64,000 nt of DNA from Clostridia bacterium (GCA_017463425.1 JAFTPE010000010.1:1-64000); one strand, 5' to 3'. Positions 1-10,174 are shown, counted from the first letter of the stretch. Numbers and translations: made by a program. The notes: a model not told the origin generated them from the sequence alone.

Positions 1-242
1 TAATATTCCGCTTTCTCCTTTTTAATTTCTTCTCTTCGGTCTTTTATATCCAATCTTTCCCTTACCTTCGTCCAACTTGCTTTCATCTCTTTCGACCAAC
101 CCTTGCACTCAATCATTTGACGGGCGTATTCTTCCTGTATTTTCCACTCTCTCCATTTTCGGCTCAATTTCAATATTTCTTCTATCCAAAGCAACAATTT
201 TCTTCGGCGTTCATTCACCATTTTTCTTTTTCTGTTCCACAT
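1..242 (-). CDS. Unknown charged protein, 3' end cut by window edge
   Basis: A minus-strand frame opens with ATG at 242, preceded by an AGAGG ribosome binding site, and stays open to the window edge, giving about 80 residues. The protein is very rich in Lys, Arg, Glu and Trp (it starts MWNRKRKMVNERRRK) and looks largely alpha-helical. I recognise no domain. A consensus promoter and a ~190-nt structured leader ending in a terminator-like hairpin precede it, so it is probably expressed under attenuation control. The C-terminal part is outside the window. Confidence 0.5.
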   Translation of the reverse strand, partial: MWNRKRKMVNERRRKLLLWIEEILKLSRKWREWKIQEEYARQMIECKGWSKEMKASWTKVRERLDIKDRREEIKKEKAEY

Positions 243-257
243 ATCATACCTCTTTCG

Positions 258-292
258 TTTTTTGCATAAAAAAATGCCGCCTCTTGCGAAAC
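258..292 (-). terminator. Terminator-like hairpin in leader of the edge gene
   Basis: On the minus strand TGCCGTTTC and GAGGCGGCA form a 9-bp stem (two G-U pairs) around a GCAA tetraloop, followed by seven T. It sits about 15 nt upstream of the ATG at 242, so it would act on the leader and not on an upstream gene. A small alternative stem (GGCA with TGCC) uses its 5' arm and could be a competing fold. Confidence 0.6.
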
Positions 293-441
293 GGCACCTG
301 TAAAAATGCCTTTTTCGCTTTGCTGCGACACAACATAAAAATAGTTTTCTACCGAAAAGATTTTTATAACGCGAAAAGATACACTTCTACCAAAGAAGTA
401 TACTTTCCAGTAAAAAAACTATTCTGTTATGTCGCATTTTT

Positions 442-470
442 ATTTTACCACTTTTTTCTATCCCTGTCAA
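442..470 (-). promoter_or_regulatory. Sigma-A promoter for the edge gene
   Basis: On the minus strand TTGACA (465-470) is followed after exactly 17 nt by TAAAAT (442-447). The transcript would start near 435 and run through a ~190-nt leader that contains an 8-bp hairpin (TATACTTC/GAAGTGTA) and the terminator at 258-292. Confidence 0.7.
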
Positions 471-491
471 TGGTTTTTATAGAAAAATTGC

Positions 492-511
492 GGAACAATC
501 AAGACTGTTCC
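492..511. repeat. GGAAC-type 20-bp palindrome, copy 1
   Basis: Near-perfect palindrome GGAACAATCAAGACTGTTCC, followed by CCTA. Related copies lie at 534-553 of the 22.5-kb region (22534-22553), 34656-34675 and 34706-34725. Intergenic. Confidence 0.7.
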
Positions 512-525
512 CTAATGTTCATTGT

Positions 526-629
526 TGTCATACCGACTGAGCCGTAGGCGAATGGAGCGTATCTCAAAATAAACAATACGTTTTATTTGTGAGGATACAC
601 TCGACTCACTTCGTTCGCTCGGTATGACA
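526..629. repeat. Long-hairpin intergenic repeat, family A copy 1
   Basis: Element bounded by TGTCATACCGA and TCGGTATGACA as terminal inverted arms, with internal blocks GGAGCGTATCTCA and GATACACTCGA. The same arms and internal blocks recur at 5570-5710 and 16142-16262. No coding capacity. It resembles a MITE-like or RNA-hairpin element. The rest of 243-731 holds only this, the 492-511 palindrome, the leader and the gyrA terminator. Confidence 0.75.
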
Positions 630-671
630 GGATTCCCACCCTTTGCAGGAAACAGCCAAAACCATTCCGTA

Positions 672-716
672 AAAAAACCACCCTCGGCAATATCGTCCGA
701 GAGTGGTTTGTACTTT
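672..716 (-). terminator. gyrA terminator (bidirectional)
   Basis: Stem AAACCACTCTCGG/CCGAGGGTGGTTT, followed on the minus strand by a T-run and flanked on the plus side by T's too. It lies just after the gyrA stop. Confidence 0.8.
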
Positions 717-731
717 TTTTAAAAATAAACT

Positions 732-3338
732 TTATTCTTCCGTCGTTTCCTCAACGGTTTCCGTGGTTTCTTCCACTTCTTCCGTTTCGTCTACGACCTC
801 CGCCAAATCTTCGGGGCTAAGATCCGCCGCCGTTTCTTCGGGGGCTTGGGTTTCCGCCTCGTCGTCGCGTTCGGTTACGTCTACCTTCGCAACCAAACTG
901 TCGCGTACGTTCATTACGCGTACGCCGCGCGTACTTCTGCCGATACAGCTAATCGTGTCTGCGTGCATACGGATAATCGTACCGCCCGTCGTAATAATCA
1001 TAATATCGTTGTCGTCGGTTACGGGCTTGAAGTTGACGAGATATCCCGTCTTTTCGTTGAACACGCCCGCTTTGATGCCCTTACCGCCACGGCTTTGCAA
1101 ACGATAATCGTCCAACTTTGAACGTTTGCCGTAGCCTTGCGAAGTCAGGGTAAACAAATCCTGCGCGGGGTCAACCACCAACATATCCACTACGATATCG
1201 TCTTTCGCGAGCGAAATTGCGCGAACCCCTTGCGAGCCTCTGCCCGTCGGGCGTACGTCCGTTTCGGAGAAACGAATACATTTTCCTCCGCGCGAGGCAA
1301 CCAAAATTTCGTTTTCGCCCGTCGTAAACCGAACGGCAATCAAACGGTCGTCCTCGTTAATCGTAATTGCAATCTTACCGTTCTTGGCAATTCTTGCAAA
1401 TTCCGACGTTGCCGTTTTCTTAATCAAGCCTTTTTCGGTTGCCATCACGAGATATCCCGTGCCGTTTTCCAAAACGGGCAACACCGTTTCAATCTTTTCG
1501 CCTTGGTCAAGCTGTACGATATTGACGACGGCGCGCCCCTTTGCCATACGGTTCGCCTCGGGGATTTCATAACCCTTAATCGAATACACCTTACCCTTAG
1601 ACGAGAACAGCAAAATCGGGTCGTGCGTGCAACAAACGAACATCTTTTCAACGTAATCTTCATCTTTGGGTCTGTGCGCGGTGATACCTCTGCCGCCACG
1701 TCCTTGCGCTTTGTATTCGGACACGGGCAAACGCTTGATATATCCCGAATGAGTGATGGAAATTACGACGTCCTCTCTATCAATCAAATCTTCGTCCTCG
1801 ATATTGCCGTAATCCACGGAAATTTCCGATTTTCTTGGCGAAGGATATTTGTTTTTAATTTCTTCCAAATCGTCGCGGATAATCTGCATCACGCGGTATT
1901 CGTTCGCCAAAATATCTTTCAAATCGGCAATCAACGCCTCCAAAGCCGCCAATTCCTCTTTCAATTTCTCTACTTCCAACGACGTCAAACGTTGCAAACG
2001 CATTTCCAAAATTGCATTCGCTTGCTTTTCGTCCAACTCGAACGCCGAAGTCAAGCCCACGATTGCCGCATTCTTATCCGCCGACGCTTTGATGATTTTA
2101 ATCACTTCGTCCACGTTCGCCAAAGCCAACACCAAACCTGCCACAATATGCGCGCGTTCTTCCGTTTTGTTCAGCTCGTATCTCGTTCTTCTGGTGATAA
2201 CCTCTTTTTGATGTTCGAGATAATAATACAAAATGTCGCGAAGATTGAGGGTTTTCGGTTCTGTCCCGTTTTCCACAAGCGCGAGCAAAATCATACCGTC
2301 GGACGATTGCAATTTCGTCTTTTTATACAACGTATTCAAAACGACTTGCGCGTTTGCGTCTTTCTTAATTTCAATGACGATTCTCATACCGTCGCGGTCG
2401 GATTCGTCGCGGATATCGGAAATACCCTCCAATCGCTTGTCGTTTACCATATCCGCAATCGTCTTGATAAGTTGCGCCTTATTCACTTGATACGGGATTT
2501 CCGTTACGACGATACGCGAACGTACGTTGCCGCCCGTGCCGTATTCTTCAATTTCACACTTGGAACGGATAACGATACGTCCTTGCCCCGTGCGATACGC
2601 GTTCTTAATCCCGCTTCTGCCCATAATGATACCGCCCGTAGGGAAATCGGGCGCAGGAATGTATTCCATTAACTCGTCCACGGTAATATCGGGGTTGTCA
2701 ATCATGGCAATCGTGCCTTCTATTACTTCGGCAAGGTTGTGGGGCGGAATGTTCGTCGCCATACCCACGGCAATACCGTCCGAACCGTTGACAAGCAAGT
2801 TGGGATATCTTGCAGGCAACACCGTCGGTTCTTCTTCGCTGCCGTCAAAGTTGGGGATAAAATCCACCGTTTCCTTGTCCAAATCACGCAACATTTCCGC
2901 CGCGAGCTTGGTCAATCTCGCCTCGGTGTAACGCATAGCCGCCGCCGAGTCGCCGTCCACCGAACCAAAGTTCCCGTGTCCGTCTACAAGCGGAAAGCTG
3001 ATGGTAAATTCTTGCGCCAAACGCACGAGGGCGTCGTATACCGAGCTGTCGCCGTGGGGGTGGAATTTACCCATACAGTCCCCGACGATACGCGCGCATT
3101 TACGATACGCTTTATCGTTGTAGAGCCCCATTTCGTGCATAGAATACAAAATTCTTCTGTGTACGGGCTTTAACCCGTCGCGCACGTCGGGAATGGCTCT
3201 CGATTTATTTACCGCCATTGCATACGCAATGAACGAACGTTTCAACTCGTCGTCCACTTCGACGTCGAGCATTTTCGTCATAGCAAGGGTTTTCTTAAAT
3301 TCCTCGGTTAATTCCGGGCTGGTTTCTTTCTTAGCCAT
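732..3338 (-). CDS. gyrA: DNA gyrase subunit A
   Basis: Breakage-reunion subunit of DNA gyrase, a cytoplasmic A2B2 topoisomerase that introduces negative supercoils. At 868 aa it is slightly longer than usual because of a ~40-residue Glu/Thr-rich C-terminal tail. The catalytic tyrosine is Tyr137 in AAAMRYTEAR. The quinolone-resistance region reads HPHGDSSVYD, so the positions equivalent to E. coli Ser83 and Asp87 (Ser98, Asp102) are the susceptible residues. The GyrA box QGRGGRG lies at 545-551 at the start of the DNA-wrapping beta-pinwheel, which distinguishes GyrA from ParC. The start has AAGGAG 7 nt upstream and lies 10 nt after gyrB, so the two are co-transcribed. Confidence 0.98.
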   Translation of the reverse strand: MAKKETSPELTEEFKKTLAMTKMLDVEVDDELKRSFIAYAMAVNKSRAIPDVRDGLKPVHRRILYSMHEMGLYNDKAYRKCARIVGDCMGKFHPHGDSSVYDALVRLAQEFTISFPLVDGHGNFGSVDGDSAAAMRYTEARLTKLAAEMLRDLDKETVDFIPNFDGSEEEPTVLPARYPNLLVNGSDGIAVGMATNIPPHNLAEVIEGTIAMIDNPDITVDELMEYIPAPDFPTGGIIMGRSGIKNAYRTGQGRIVIRSKCEIEEYGTGGNVRSRIVVTEIPYQVNKAQLIKTIADMVNDKRLEGISDIRDESDRDGMRIVIEIKKDANAQVVLNTLYKKTKLQSSDGMILLALVENGTEPKTLNLRDILYYYLEHQKEVITRRTRYELNKTEERAHIVAGLVLALANVDEVIKIIKASADKNAAIVGLTSAFELDEKQANAILEMRLQRLTSLEVEKLKEELAALEALIADLKDILANEYRVMQIIRDDLEEIKNKYPSPRKSEISVDYGNIEDEDLIDREDVVISITHSGYIKRLPVSEYKAQGRGGRGITAHRPKDEDYVEKMFVCCTHDPILLFSSKGKVYSIKGYEIPEANRMAKGRAVVNIVQLDQGEKIETVLPVLENGTGYLVMATEKGLIKKTATSEFARIAKNGKIAITINEDDRLIAVRFTTGENEILVASRGGKCIRFSETDVRPTGRGSQGVRAISLAKDDIVVDMLVVDPAQDLFTLTSQGYGKRSKLDDYRLQSRGGKGIKAGVFNEKTGYLVNFKPVTDDNDIMIITTGGTIIRMHADTISCIGRSTRGVRVMNVRDSLVAKVDVTERDDEAETQAPEETAADLSPEDLAEVVDETEEVEETTETVEETTEE

Positions 3339-3348
3339 AATTTTCTCC

Positions 3349-5262
<1,914 letters not shown>

Positions 5263-5339
5263 TTAATTGTGCCTCCTGATTTTTTCGTTTCTTTCCCTTT
5301 TTATATAATAAAAAAGGGAAAAACCTCGTTATCCCCTCT

Positions 5340-5368
5340 ATTATACCACACTTTTTTTTAAAAGTACA
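5340..5368 (-). promoter_or_regulatory. gyrB promoter with extended -10
   Basis: Minus strand: TGTACT, 17 nt, TATAAT, the latter preceded by TGG (extended -10). The ~75-nt leader holds a 9-bp hairpin (TCCCTTTTT/AAAAAGGGA, about 5293-5318) before the gyrB ribosome binding site. Confidence 0.65.
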
Positions 5369-5486
5369 GCAAATGAACGAAAGTTTTTTCGTTTTTGTCA
5401 AAATTATTTACGTATTGTCGTGTTTTCGGCTTTCTTTTTGGTCATTTTTCCGCTTTTTTCATTTTCCCGAGTAAGAATACGGACAA

Positions 5487-5518
5487 CAAAAAAACGAGCC
5501 TTACGCGCCCGTTTTTTA
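5487..5518. terminator. Imperfect bidirectional terminator-like hairpin
   Basis: AAAAAACG and CGTTTTTT arms flank a GC-rich imperfect stem between gyrB and the Xre genes. It could end transcription from either side. No gene is seen in 5263-5748 apart from this, the gyrB promoter and repeat A2. Confidence 0.45.
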
Positions 5519-5569
5519 TGATTGTATTTTTTCGTGAAAGGAATTGCCTTTTGATATACCGTTCTCACC

Positions 5570-5710
5570 TGTCATATCGACCTCATTGTGTCCTACCGAG
5601 CGAAATGAACGTAGTGAATGCAGTCGAGTGTATCCCCACAAAATAAAACGCATATGTTTATCTTGAGATACGCTCCATGCGATTGCTATGCAATCTTAGT
5701 CGGTATGACA
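5570..5710. repeat. Long-hairpin intergenic repeat, family A copy 2
   Basis: Arms TGTCATATCGA and CGGTATGACA, with internal blocks CGAGCGAAATGAACGTAGTG, GTCGAGTGTAT and TGAGATACGCTCCA in the reverse arrangement to copy 1. No coding potential. Confidence 0.75.
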
Positions 5711-5748
5711 ATAATGAACACCGTAAGAAAAGCCACGACCGTTCCGCA

Positions 5749-5973
5749 TCAAAACAAATCCTTTCTTTCTACGCACAAAATTTCATTTGCGTCTAAATCC
5801 AATACGCTACACAAACGCGATAACGTATCTAAGGCTGGCAATTTTGTCTTATTCACGTAATAAGATATCATTTGTTGCCTTACACCTATTTTTTCCGCTA
5901 ATTCTTTTTGTTTCATTCCGCTTTGCAAAATTGCCTCAGCGAGCTTTTCAGCGATTTCCTCGATTGTCGTCAT
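5749..5973 (-). CDS. Small Xre-family HTH regulator
   Basis: A 74-aa protein that is essentially one Cro/CI-type helix-turn-helix (about residues 10-65; MKQKELAEKIGVRQQ followed by the recognition helix MISYYVNKTK). AAAGGA precedes the ATG. It lies 12 nt downstream of a second Xre gene and is presumably co-transcribed with it. Proteins of this size are usually dimeric repressors. A likely operator is the perfect palindrome at 6261-6278, but which of the two proteins binds it cannot be read from the sequence. Confidence 0.8.
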   Translation of the reverse strand: MTTIEEIAEKLAEAILQSGMKQKELAEKIGVRQQMISYYVNKTKLPALDTLSRLCSVLDLDANEILCVERKDLF

Positions 5974-5985
5974 AAAATTTATCCT

Positions 5986-6207
5986 TTAAGAATCTAATTT
6001 TTCACCAAAACTTCTTCCAATCAATTCGTCGATTGTGATTCCGTAATAATCCGCCAAACGTTCGCAATTTTCAACACTTGGAACACGCTCATTGTTCTCC
6101 CAATAACTAATATTCGCCTGCAAAATCCCCGTTTCCTTCGCCAATGCGGTTTGCGTTAAATTGTGTTGTTCGCGTTGATATCGCAACGCCTCACCATAAT
6201 TTCTCAT
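5986..6207 (-). CDS. Small Xre-family HTH regulator, first of pair
   Basis: 73 aa with an N-terminal Xre HTH (residues 6-62: LRYQREQHNLTQTALAKETG, then ISYWENNERVPS) and a short tail. AAAAGGAG precedes the ATG. The HTH carries the W-E-N-N-x-R-x-P signature typical of SinR/Xre repressors. Upstream lies a divergent plus-strand promoter whose spacer is a perfect 18-bp palindrome. A candidate minus-strand -35 (TTGTTA) falls in the same palindrome, so autoregulation together with control of the divergent transcript is plausible. Confidence 0.8.
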   Translation of the reverse strand: MRNYGEALRYQREQHNLTQTALAKETGILQANISYWENNERVPSVENCERLADYYGITIDELIGRSFGEKLDS

Positions 6208-6255
6208 AATATTATACTCCTTTTAAAAAATATAACTATTTTTATGAAAAATTGC

Positions 6256-6284
6256 TTGACATATAACAATTGTTATATTATAAT
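6256..6284 (+). promoter_or_regulatory. Strong promoter with palindromic operator in the spacer
   Basis: TTGACA (6256-6261), 17 nt, TATAAT (6279-6284) on the plus strand. The sequence ATATAACAATTGTTATAT (6261-6278) is a perfect 18-bp palindrome that fills the spacer, as expected of a repressor operator. It diverges from the Xre genes and points to the structured RNA at 6291-6390. Confidence 0.75.
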
Positions 6285-6290
6285 ATATCC

Positions 6291-6390
6291 ATACTTGCAA
6301 CATTTGTCGACCCACAAATAGCTAAACGGAAGTTGTAATGCGAACAAACCGCGTCTTGTCTAACGGCAAGGCGCGGTTTGTTTTATTTTG
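6291..6390 (+). ncRNA. Candidate ~100-nt structured small RNA
   Basis: Predicted transcript from the 6256-6284 promoter to a strong terminator; no convincing coding frame fits. TTGCAAC (about 6294-6300) pairs with GTTGTAA near 6332-6338 and encloses a 6-bp hairpin ATTTGT/ACAAAT. It is followed by the terminator stem AACAAACCGCG...CGCGGTTTGTT (6343-6382) and TTTTATTTT. The T-tract exists only in the plus orientation, so the hairpin is not the dus terminator. I do not recognise an Rfam family. The two related strings CTAAACGG and CTAACGG occur once in the first fold and once in the terminator loop. Confidence 0.6.
6343..6390 (+). terminator. Terminator of the small RNA
   Basis: Stem AACAAACCGCG/CGCGGTTTGTT extended by CTTG/CAAG around a UCUAACGG-type loop, then TTTTATTTT. 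On the minus strand the hairpin is followed by CGCATT, with no T-run, so it acts rightward. Confidence 0.8.
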
Positions 6391-6398
6391 TATTCGAT

Positions 6399-7337
6399 TT
6401 AGCCCCAAATTTCTTTGGCTATGTCTAAAATTTCCTCGGGGGTTTGCGCCTTGAACAGGCGTTCTTTATACGTTGCTGCGCCACGTACGCCCTTGACGTA
6501 AAACGCCGCCATTTTTCGCATAAATACGGTGGTAAAACGTTGGTCGCAGGTTTGTTTCGTCCATTCCATTTGTTTTTCAAACATAGTCAGACGGTTTTCG
6601 TTTTCCGCGCCCGTCAATTCACAAAAAATTTGGGGGTCGAAAAGAGCCGCGCGCGCCACCATTACGCCGTCCGCGCCCGTTTCGTTTATCAATCTTTCCG
6701 CATCTGCATTGGAAAATACGCCACCGTTGGCTATCACGGGGATATGTACGGTGTTTTTTGCCGACGCAATCTCTTTATAATTCACTTCGCCTGCATAAAC
6801 TTTGTCTTTCGTCCTGCCGTGAACGGTAATAAGTTTCGCCCCTGCCCCCTCCATTCGTTTGGCAAATTCCTTTGTTATCAACGTATCGTCCGTAATGCCG
6901 ATACGGAATTTGACGGTAATGATTTTACCGCTTTTCACACATTCTTTGACGATTTTTTCCGCCAACTGCGGATTTTCCAACAGCGCGCTGCCCTCGCCGT
7001 TTTTATAAATTTTCGGCACGGGGCAACCCATATTGATATCGACGATGGGAAAGGGCGCAAACTTTTCGTGTTCGCAAGCGCGACGCATAATTTCGGGGTC
7101 GTTGCCGAAAATCTGCGCGGCGGTCAAGCCCTCGTTTTCGTCAGTATACAACAATTCTTCCGTGTTTTCGCTGCCGTATTTCAAGCCCTTTGCGCTGACC
7201 ATTTCCGTATAACAAAGCCCTGCGCCATAATCTTTACAAAGACGGCGAAAAGCGTAATTGGTATACCCGGCAAGCGGCGCGAGAAATACGTTGTTTTTTA
7301 TCGTGATATTTTCAACGGTAATCGGCGTTAGACGCAT
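6399..7337 (-). CDS. dusB: tRNA-dihydrouridine synthase (DusB-type)
   Basis: FMN-dependent reductase that converts uridine to dihydrouridine in tRNA D-loops. 312 aa, TIM-barrel Dus family. Visible are LAPLAGYTNYAFR near the start, the catalytic Cys in NMGCPVPK (about residue 100), KFRIGI, the HGRT motif and the FMN-phosphate loop ANGGVFSN. Synteny with mazG is tight (18 nt). The ATG is embedded in a copy of the dispersed GCAGGTATGCGT motif. The only ribosome-binding-like sequence is the GGGGG of that motif, 5 nt before ATG, which could pair with the anti-SD through one G-U. Which Dus paralogue this is cannot be settled by eye. Confidence 0.9.
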   Translation of the reverse strand: MRLTPITVENITIKNNVFLAPLAGYTNYAFRRLCKDYGAGLCYTEMVSAKGLKYGSENTEELLYTDENEGLTAAQIFGNDPEIMRRACEHEKFAPFPIVDINMGCPVPKIYKNGEGSALLENPQLAEKIVKECVKSGKIITVKFRIGITDDTLITKEFAKRMEGAGAKLITVHGRTKDKVYAGEVNYKEIASAKNTVHIPVIANGGVFSNADAERLINETGADGVMVARAALFDPQIFCELTGAENENRLTMFEKQMEWTKQTCDQRFTTVFMRKMAAFYVKGVRGAATYKERLFKAQTPEEILDIAKEIWG

Positions 7338-7347
7338 ACCTGCCCCC
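7331..7347 (-). repeat. Dispersed GCAGGTATGCG motif, copy at the dus start
   Basis: Minus strand GGGGGCAGGTATGCGTC. The ATG inside it is the dus start codon, and its G-run is the only candidate ribosome binding site. Confidence 0.75.
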
Positions 7348-7355
7348 TTGGTTTT

Positions 7356-8786
7356 TTATTTCTCGTTTTTTGCCGCGACGTAATACGCGTCCCATTCTTC
7401 CGCTGAAAGCGCGGTTACTTCTTTCCCGTCCGCGCGCGCTTTTTCCTCCGCCAACGTAAAGCGACGGGCAAAGCGTTCGACGCTCTCTTTTAAAGCGCGT
7501 TCGCAATCGCAACCTGCCTTTCTGCCCACGTTCACCGCGGCAAACAGCAAATCGCCCAATTCCTTTTCCGTTTCTTTTTCGTCGCCCGATTTTCTCGCCG
7601 TGATAAATTCGGTCAATTCCTCTTGCATTTTCCTCGCCGCCGCCTCAACGGAATCGAAATCCAAGCCCGCTTTTGCGGCGCGTTTGCCCACTTTTTGCGC
7701 GCGCATTGCCGCAGGGAAACATTTCGGCACGTCGTTGACCGCCTTGGCAAAGGTGTCTTGATGTTTTTCCTGCATTTTATTCTTTTCCCAAACGGACAGC
7801 GCGCTGTCCTCGTCTTTGGCTTTGTCTTCGCCAAATACATGGGTATGGCGTGTGATGAGTTTTTGACAAACGCCCGTTACGACGTCGGTGAGGTCAAACG
7901 CGCCCGTTTCCTCTTTCAAAACGGCGTGGAACACCGCTTGCATTAAAATATCGCCCGTTTCTTCCAAAATCTTTTCGTCGTCGTTTTGGTCGATTGCGTC
8001 TACCAATTCGTACGATTCTTCCACCGCCGCCATTTTTACGCTGTCGTTTGTCTGCACCCTGTCCCAAGGACAACCGTCAGGACGGCGCAACCGCACGATA
8101 ATTTCTTTTAAATCTTCCAACGCAAAGCGTTGTTTTTTCAGCAAATCGATTTCCTCAATCGCCACCGCCGACGTATAATCGTACTGTTTTTGTCTGTCCA
8201 ATTCGTACAACGGGATTTTTTTCACTCTGTTATCGCGGATATATTTTACGGCGGTTTCTTCACCGAACAAATTGCCAAGCGTCAGTTTTACGTCGCTTGC
8301 CAAGCCCGAATCGTCCAAATCGTACACGACGAGCGGCAATGCCAAATTGCCCGATTTTGCTTTTTCTATCAATTCGTATGCCGAAACCGCGGTGTACGAA
8401 CAACCGCAAAAGCCTGCCGCGCGGACGAGCGCCGTCGTTTTTGATACGCCGTCAATGATTTCCGCTTTGCCTCTGAGGCGTTTTAACAAGGCTTTCACCG
8501 AGTTGTCCTCCGTCGCCGCGCCGTCCACGAGGTATACGGCGTTTTCGCCTTGATTGGTTACGGCTTTGGCAAGGTTTTTCGCCAATGTTGCAAAATTGCG
8601 GCTGCTTTCATACACGTTGTCCAAACACGTATGTTTTACCCCCAAATCCAAAACAGTTTGATACGAACGGGTGTTGGCGGTGCGTACCAAAACGGGTTGT
8701 CCTGCCTTTGCCGCCTGTAAAATTTTGTCTTCGCCACGTTTGGAAAGATCTCCCTTTTCCACGCCCAAGCCGATAATCGTAATCAT
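7356..8786 (-). CDS. mazG: MazG nucleotide pyrophosphohydrolase with YabN methylase-like N-domain
   Basis: Two-domain 476-aa protein like B. subtilis YabN. Residues 1 to ~205 form a tetrapyrrole-methylase (SAM-methyltransferase) fold starting MITIIGLG. The C-terminal half is MazG, which hydrolyses NTPs to NMP and PPi and is thought to cleanse aberrant nucleotides. MazG motifs are GCPWDRVQT, EESYELVDAI and the metal-binding EETGDILMQ, plus a second EKELGDLLFAA helix pair. It sits directly after the YabM/SpoVB-like flippase gene (13 nt), the same order as yabM-yabN in Bacillus, and just before dus. Confidence 0.93.
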   Translation of the reverse strand: MITIIGLGVEKGDLSKRGEDKILQAAKAGQPVLVRTANTRSYQTVLDLGVKHTCLDNVYESSRNFATLAKNLAKAVTNQGENAVYLVDGAATEDNSVKALLKRLRGKAEIIDGVSKTTALVRAAGFCGCSYTAVSAYELIEKAKSGNLALPLVVYDLDDSGLASDVKLTLGNLFGEETAVKYIRDNRVKKIPLYELDRQKQYDYTSAVAIEEIDLLKKQRFALEDLKEIIVRLRRPDGCPWDRVQTNDSVKMAAVEESYELVDAIDQNDDEKILEETGDILMQAVFHAVLKEETGAFDLTDVVTGVCQKLITRHTHVFGEDKAKDEDSALSVWEKNKMQEKHQDTFAKAVNDVPKCFPAAMRAQKVGKRAAKAGLDFDSVEAAARKMQEELTEFITARKSGDEKETEKELGDLLFAAVNVGRKAGCDCERALKESVERFARRFTLAEEKARADGKEVTALSAEEWDAYYVAAKNEK

Positions 8787-8799
8787 TCGTTTGTTCTCC

Positions 8800-10170
8800 T
8801 TATTGTTTTTGTCTGCTCACCCTTAAATTATATAACAAATCCAAGAAAAACGCAACCAAATAACAAAGGTTGGTGGCATACGCCATACCGAAAATGCCAA
8901 TTTTCGGATCACGGAGCAAAAATGCGTACACCAAGGTTTTGACGGACACCGCTATCAACATAGAAATCGCCGAATGTTTGGGTTTGCCCTGCGCCGTCAG
9001 ACACGCCGACAACGTTTGCGTACAGGAAAGCGTCAGCGCGCTGATAGAAAACAATTTCACCAAGCGAACGAGGATTTCCAATTCTTCCCCTTTCAAACTG
9101 CGAAAAATAATTTTCGAGGCAGGCTCGGCAAACAAGTACAGCCCTATGGCGCAAGGCAAGCTGACGGCGACGGTAATCCCCAACGAGAAAAAAATTTTTT
9201 TTCGTACGAGGTTGCCTTTGCCGTTGGGGGTTTCCTTCCTTTTTTCCACAGCGGTTGCAACGGCAGGCACACTCGCCGCGGCGATTCCGTAACAAACGGA
9301 TACGGGCAGGTTGATAATCGTTACTGCGCCGCCTGAAAACAAGCCGAACAACGCCACCGAATCGCTCGCGTACGCGCCAAGCAATCTTGGCACGAGCAAA
9401 CTGTCAAGCAGGCTGGAAAGCGGCAATAAAATCGAACTAAACGTTACGGGAATACTCAACGCCAGCACCGATTTCGCCTTAACCCTGCCCCCCTCGTTTT
9501 TAAATTCGCCCGTAGCAGGGTTGCGACGAAATAATATCATCATTAAAAACAGCGCGACGAGTTCGGAAATGGACACGGACAACAATAAAAACACAACGGC
9601 TTTTTCGATATTATCCCGATACAGGTATGCGAAGAACAGCCCAAACCCCACTTTCACCGCCTGTTCGGTGATTTCGGAAAGAGCGGTGGGATGCATTTTG
9701 TTTCTGCCTTGAAAATATCCACGATATACGGAAATAGCGGAAACGAGAAACACCGACGGCGCAAGAGCATAATAACCGCCCACCACCGCCTGACTGCCTT
9801 GCACCTTGGATAATACGGGCGCAAGCAAGGTCATCAGCACGCTACCGCCCAGCCCGATTAGCAAGAACAGGCGCATAGCCGTACGGAACAACGGACGGGG
9901 AGATTCGCCTTTTTCCAAACGCTCGGCAGTCAGTTTGGCTATGGATGCGGGAATCCCCGTTGCCGACACCGTTAAAAGCAAACAATAGACGGGATAAACG
10001 AGCTGATACAGCCCGATTCCGTGTCCGCCGATTAGATTGGTAAGAGGGATTCGATACAGCGCGCCGATAATTTTTGCGATAAAACCGCCTGCGGCTATCC
10101 ACGCCGCGCCTTTTAAAAATCCGCTTTGTTTGCGGCGTTCGTCTTTGGTTTTGTTCGTTTGCGTTTCCAT
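8800..10170 (-). CDS. MOP-superfamily flippase (SpoVB/YabM-like)
   Basis: 456-aa polytopic membrane protein of the polysaccharide-export/MurJ superfamily with about 14 hydrophobic segments. An Arg-rich cytoplasmic N-terminus leads to GFLKGAAWIAAGGFIAKIIG and ALYRIPLTNLIGGHGIGLYQ, the characteristic N-terminal signature of SpoVB/YabM/YkvU proteins. Family members flip lipid-linked peptidoglycan or polysaccharide precursors; SpoVB is needed for spore cortex. The mazG synteny favours a YabM-type orthologue over SpoVB itself. It lies 4 nt after the CmpB-like gene. Confidence 0.88.
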   Translation of the reverse strand: METQTNKTKDERRKQSGFLKGAAWIAAGGFIAKIIGALYRIPLTNLIGGHGIGLYQLVYPVYCLLLTVSATGIPASIAKLTAERLEKGESPRPLFRTAMRLFLLIGLGGSVLMTLLAPVLSKVQGSQAVVGGYYALAPSVFLVSAISVYRGYFQGRNKMHPTALSEITEQAVKVGFGLFFAYLYRDNIEKAVVFLLLSVSISELVALFLMMILFRRNPATGEFKNEGGRVKAKSVLALSIPVTFSSILLPLSSLLDSLLVPRLLGAYASDSVALFGLFSGGAVTIINLPVSVCYGIAAASVPAVATAVEKRKETPNGKGNLVRKKIFFSLGITVAVSLPCAIGLYLFAEPASKIIFRSLKGEELEILVRLVKLFSISALTLSCTQTLSACLTAQGKPKHSAISMLIAVSVKTLVYAFLLRDPKIGIFGMAYATNLCYLVAFFLDLLYNLRVSRQKQ

Positions 10171-10174
10171 AAAA

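Noticed and set aside
1137..2672. A 511-codon plus-strand open frame opposite gyrA
   Set aside because: It is the mirror frame of an unambiguous gyrA; Arg/Asn/Phe-rich composition, no domain, no ribosome binding site.
6338..6390. A possible short ORF starting at an ATG inside the small RNA
   Set aside because: It reads straight through the terminator stem and continues antisense into dus; no convincing ribosome binding site.
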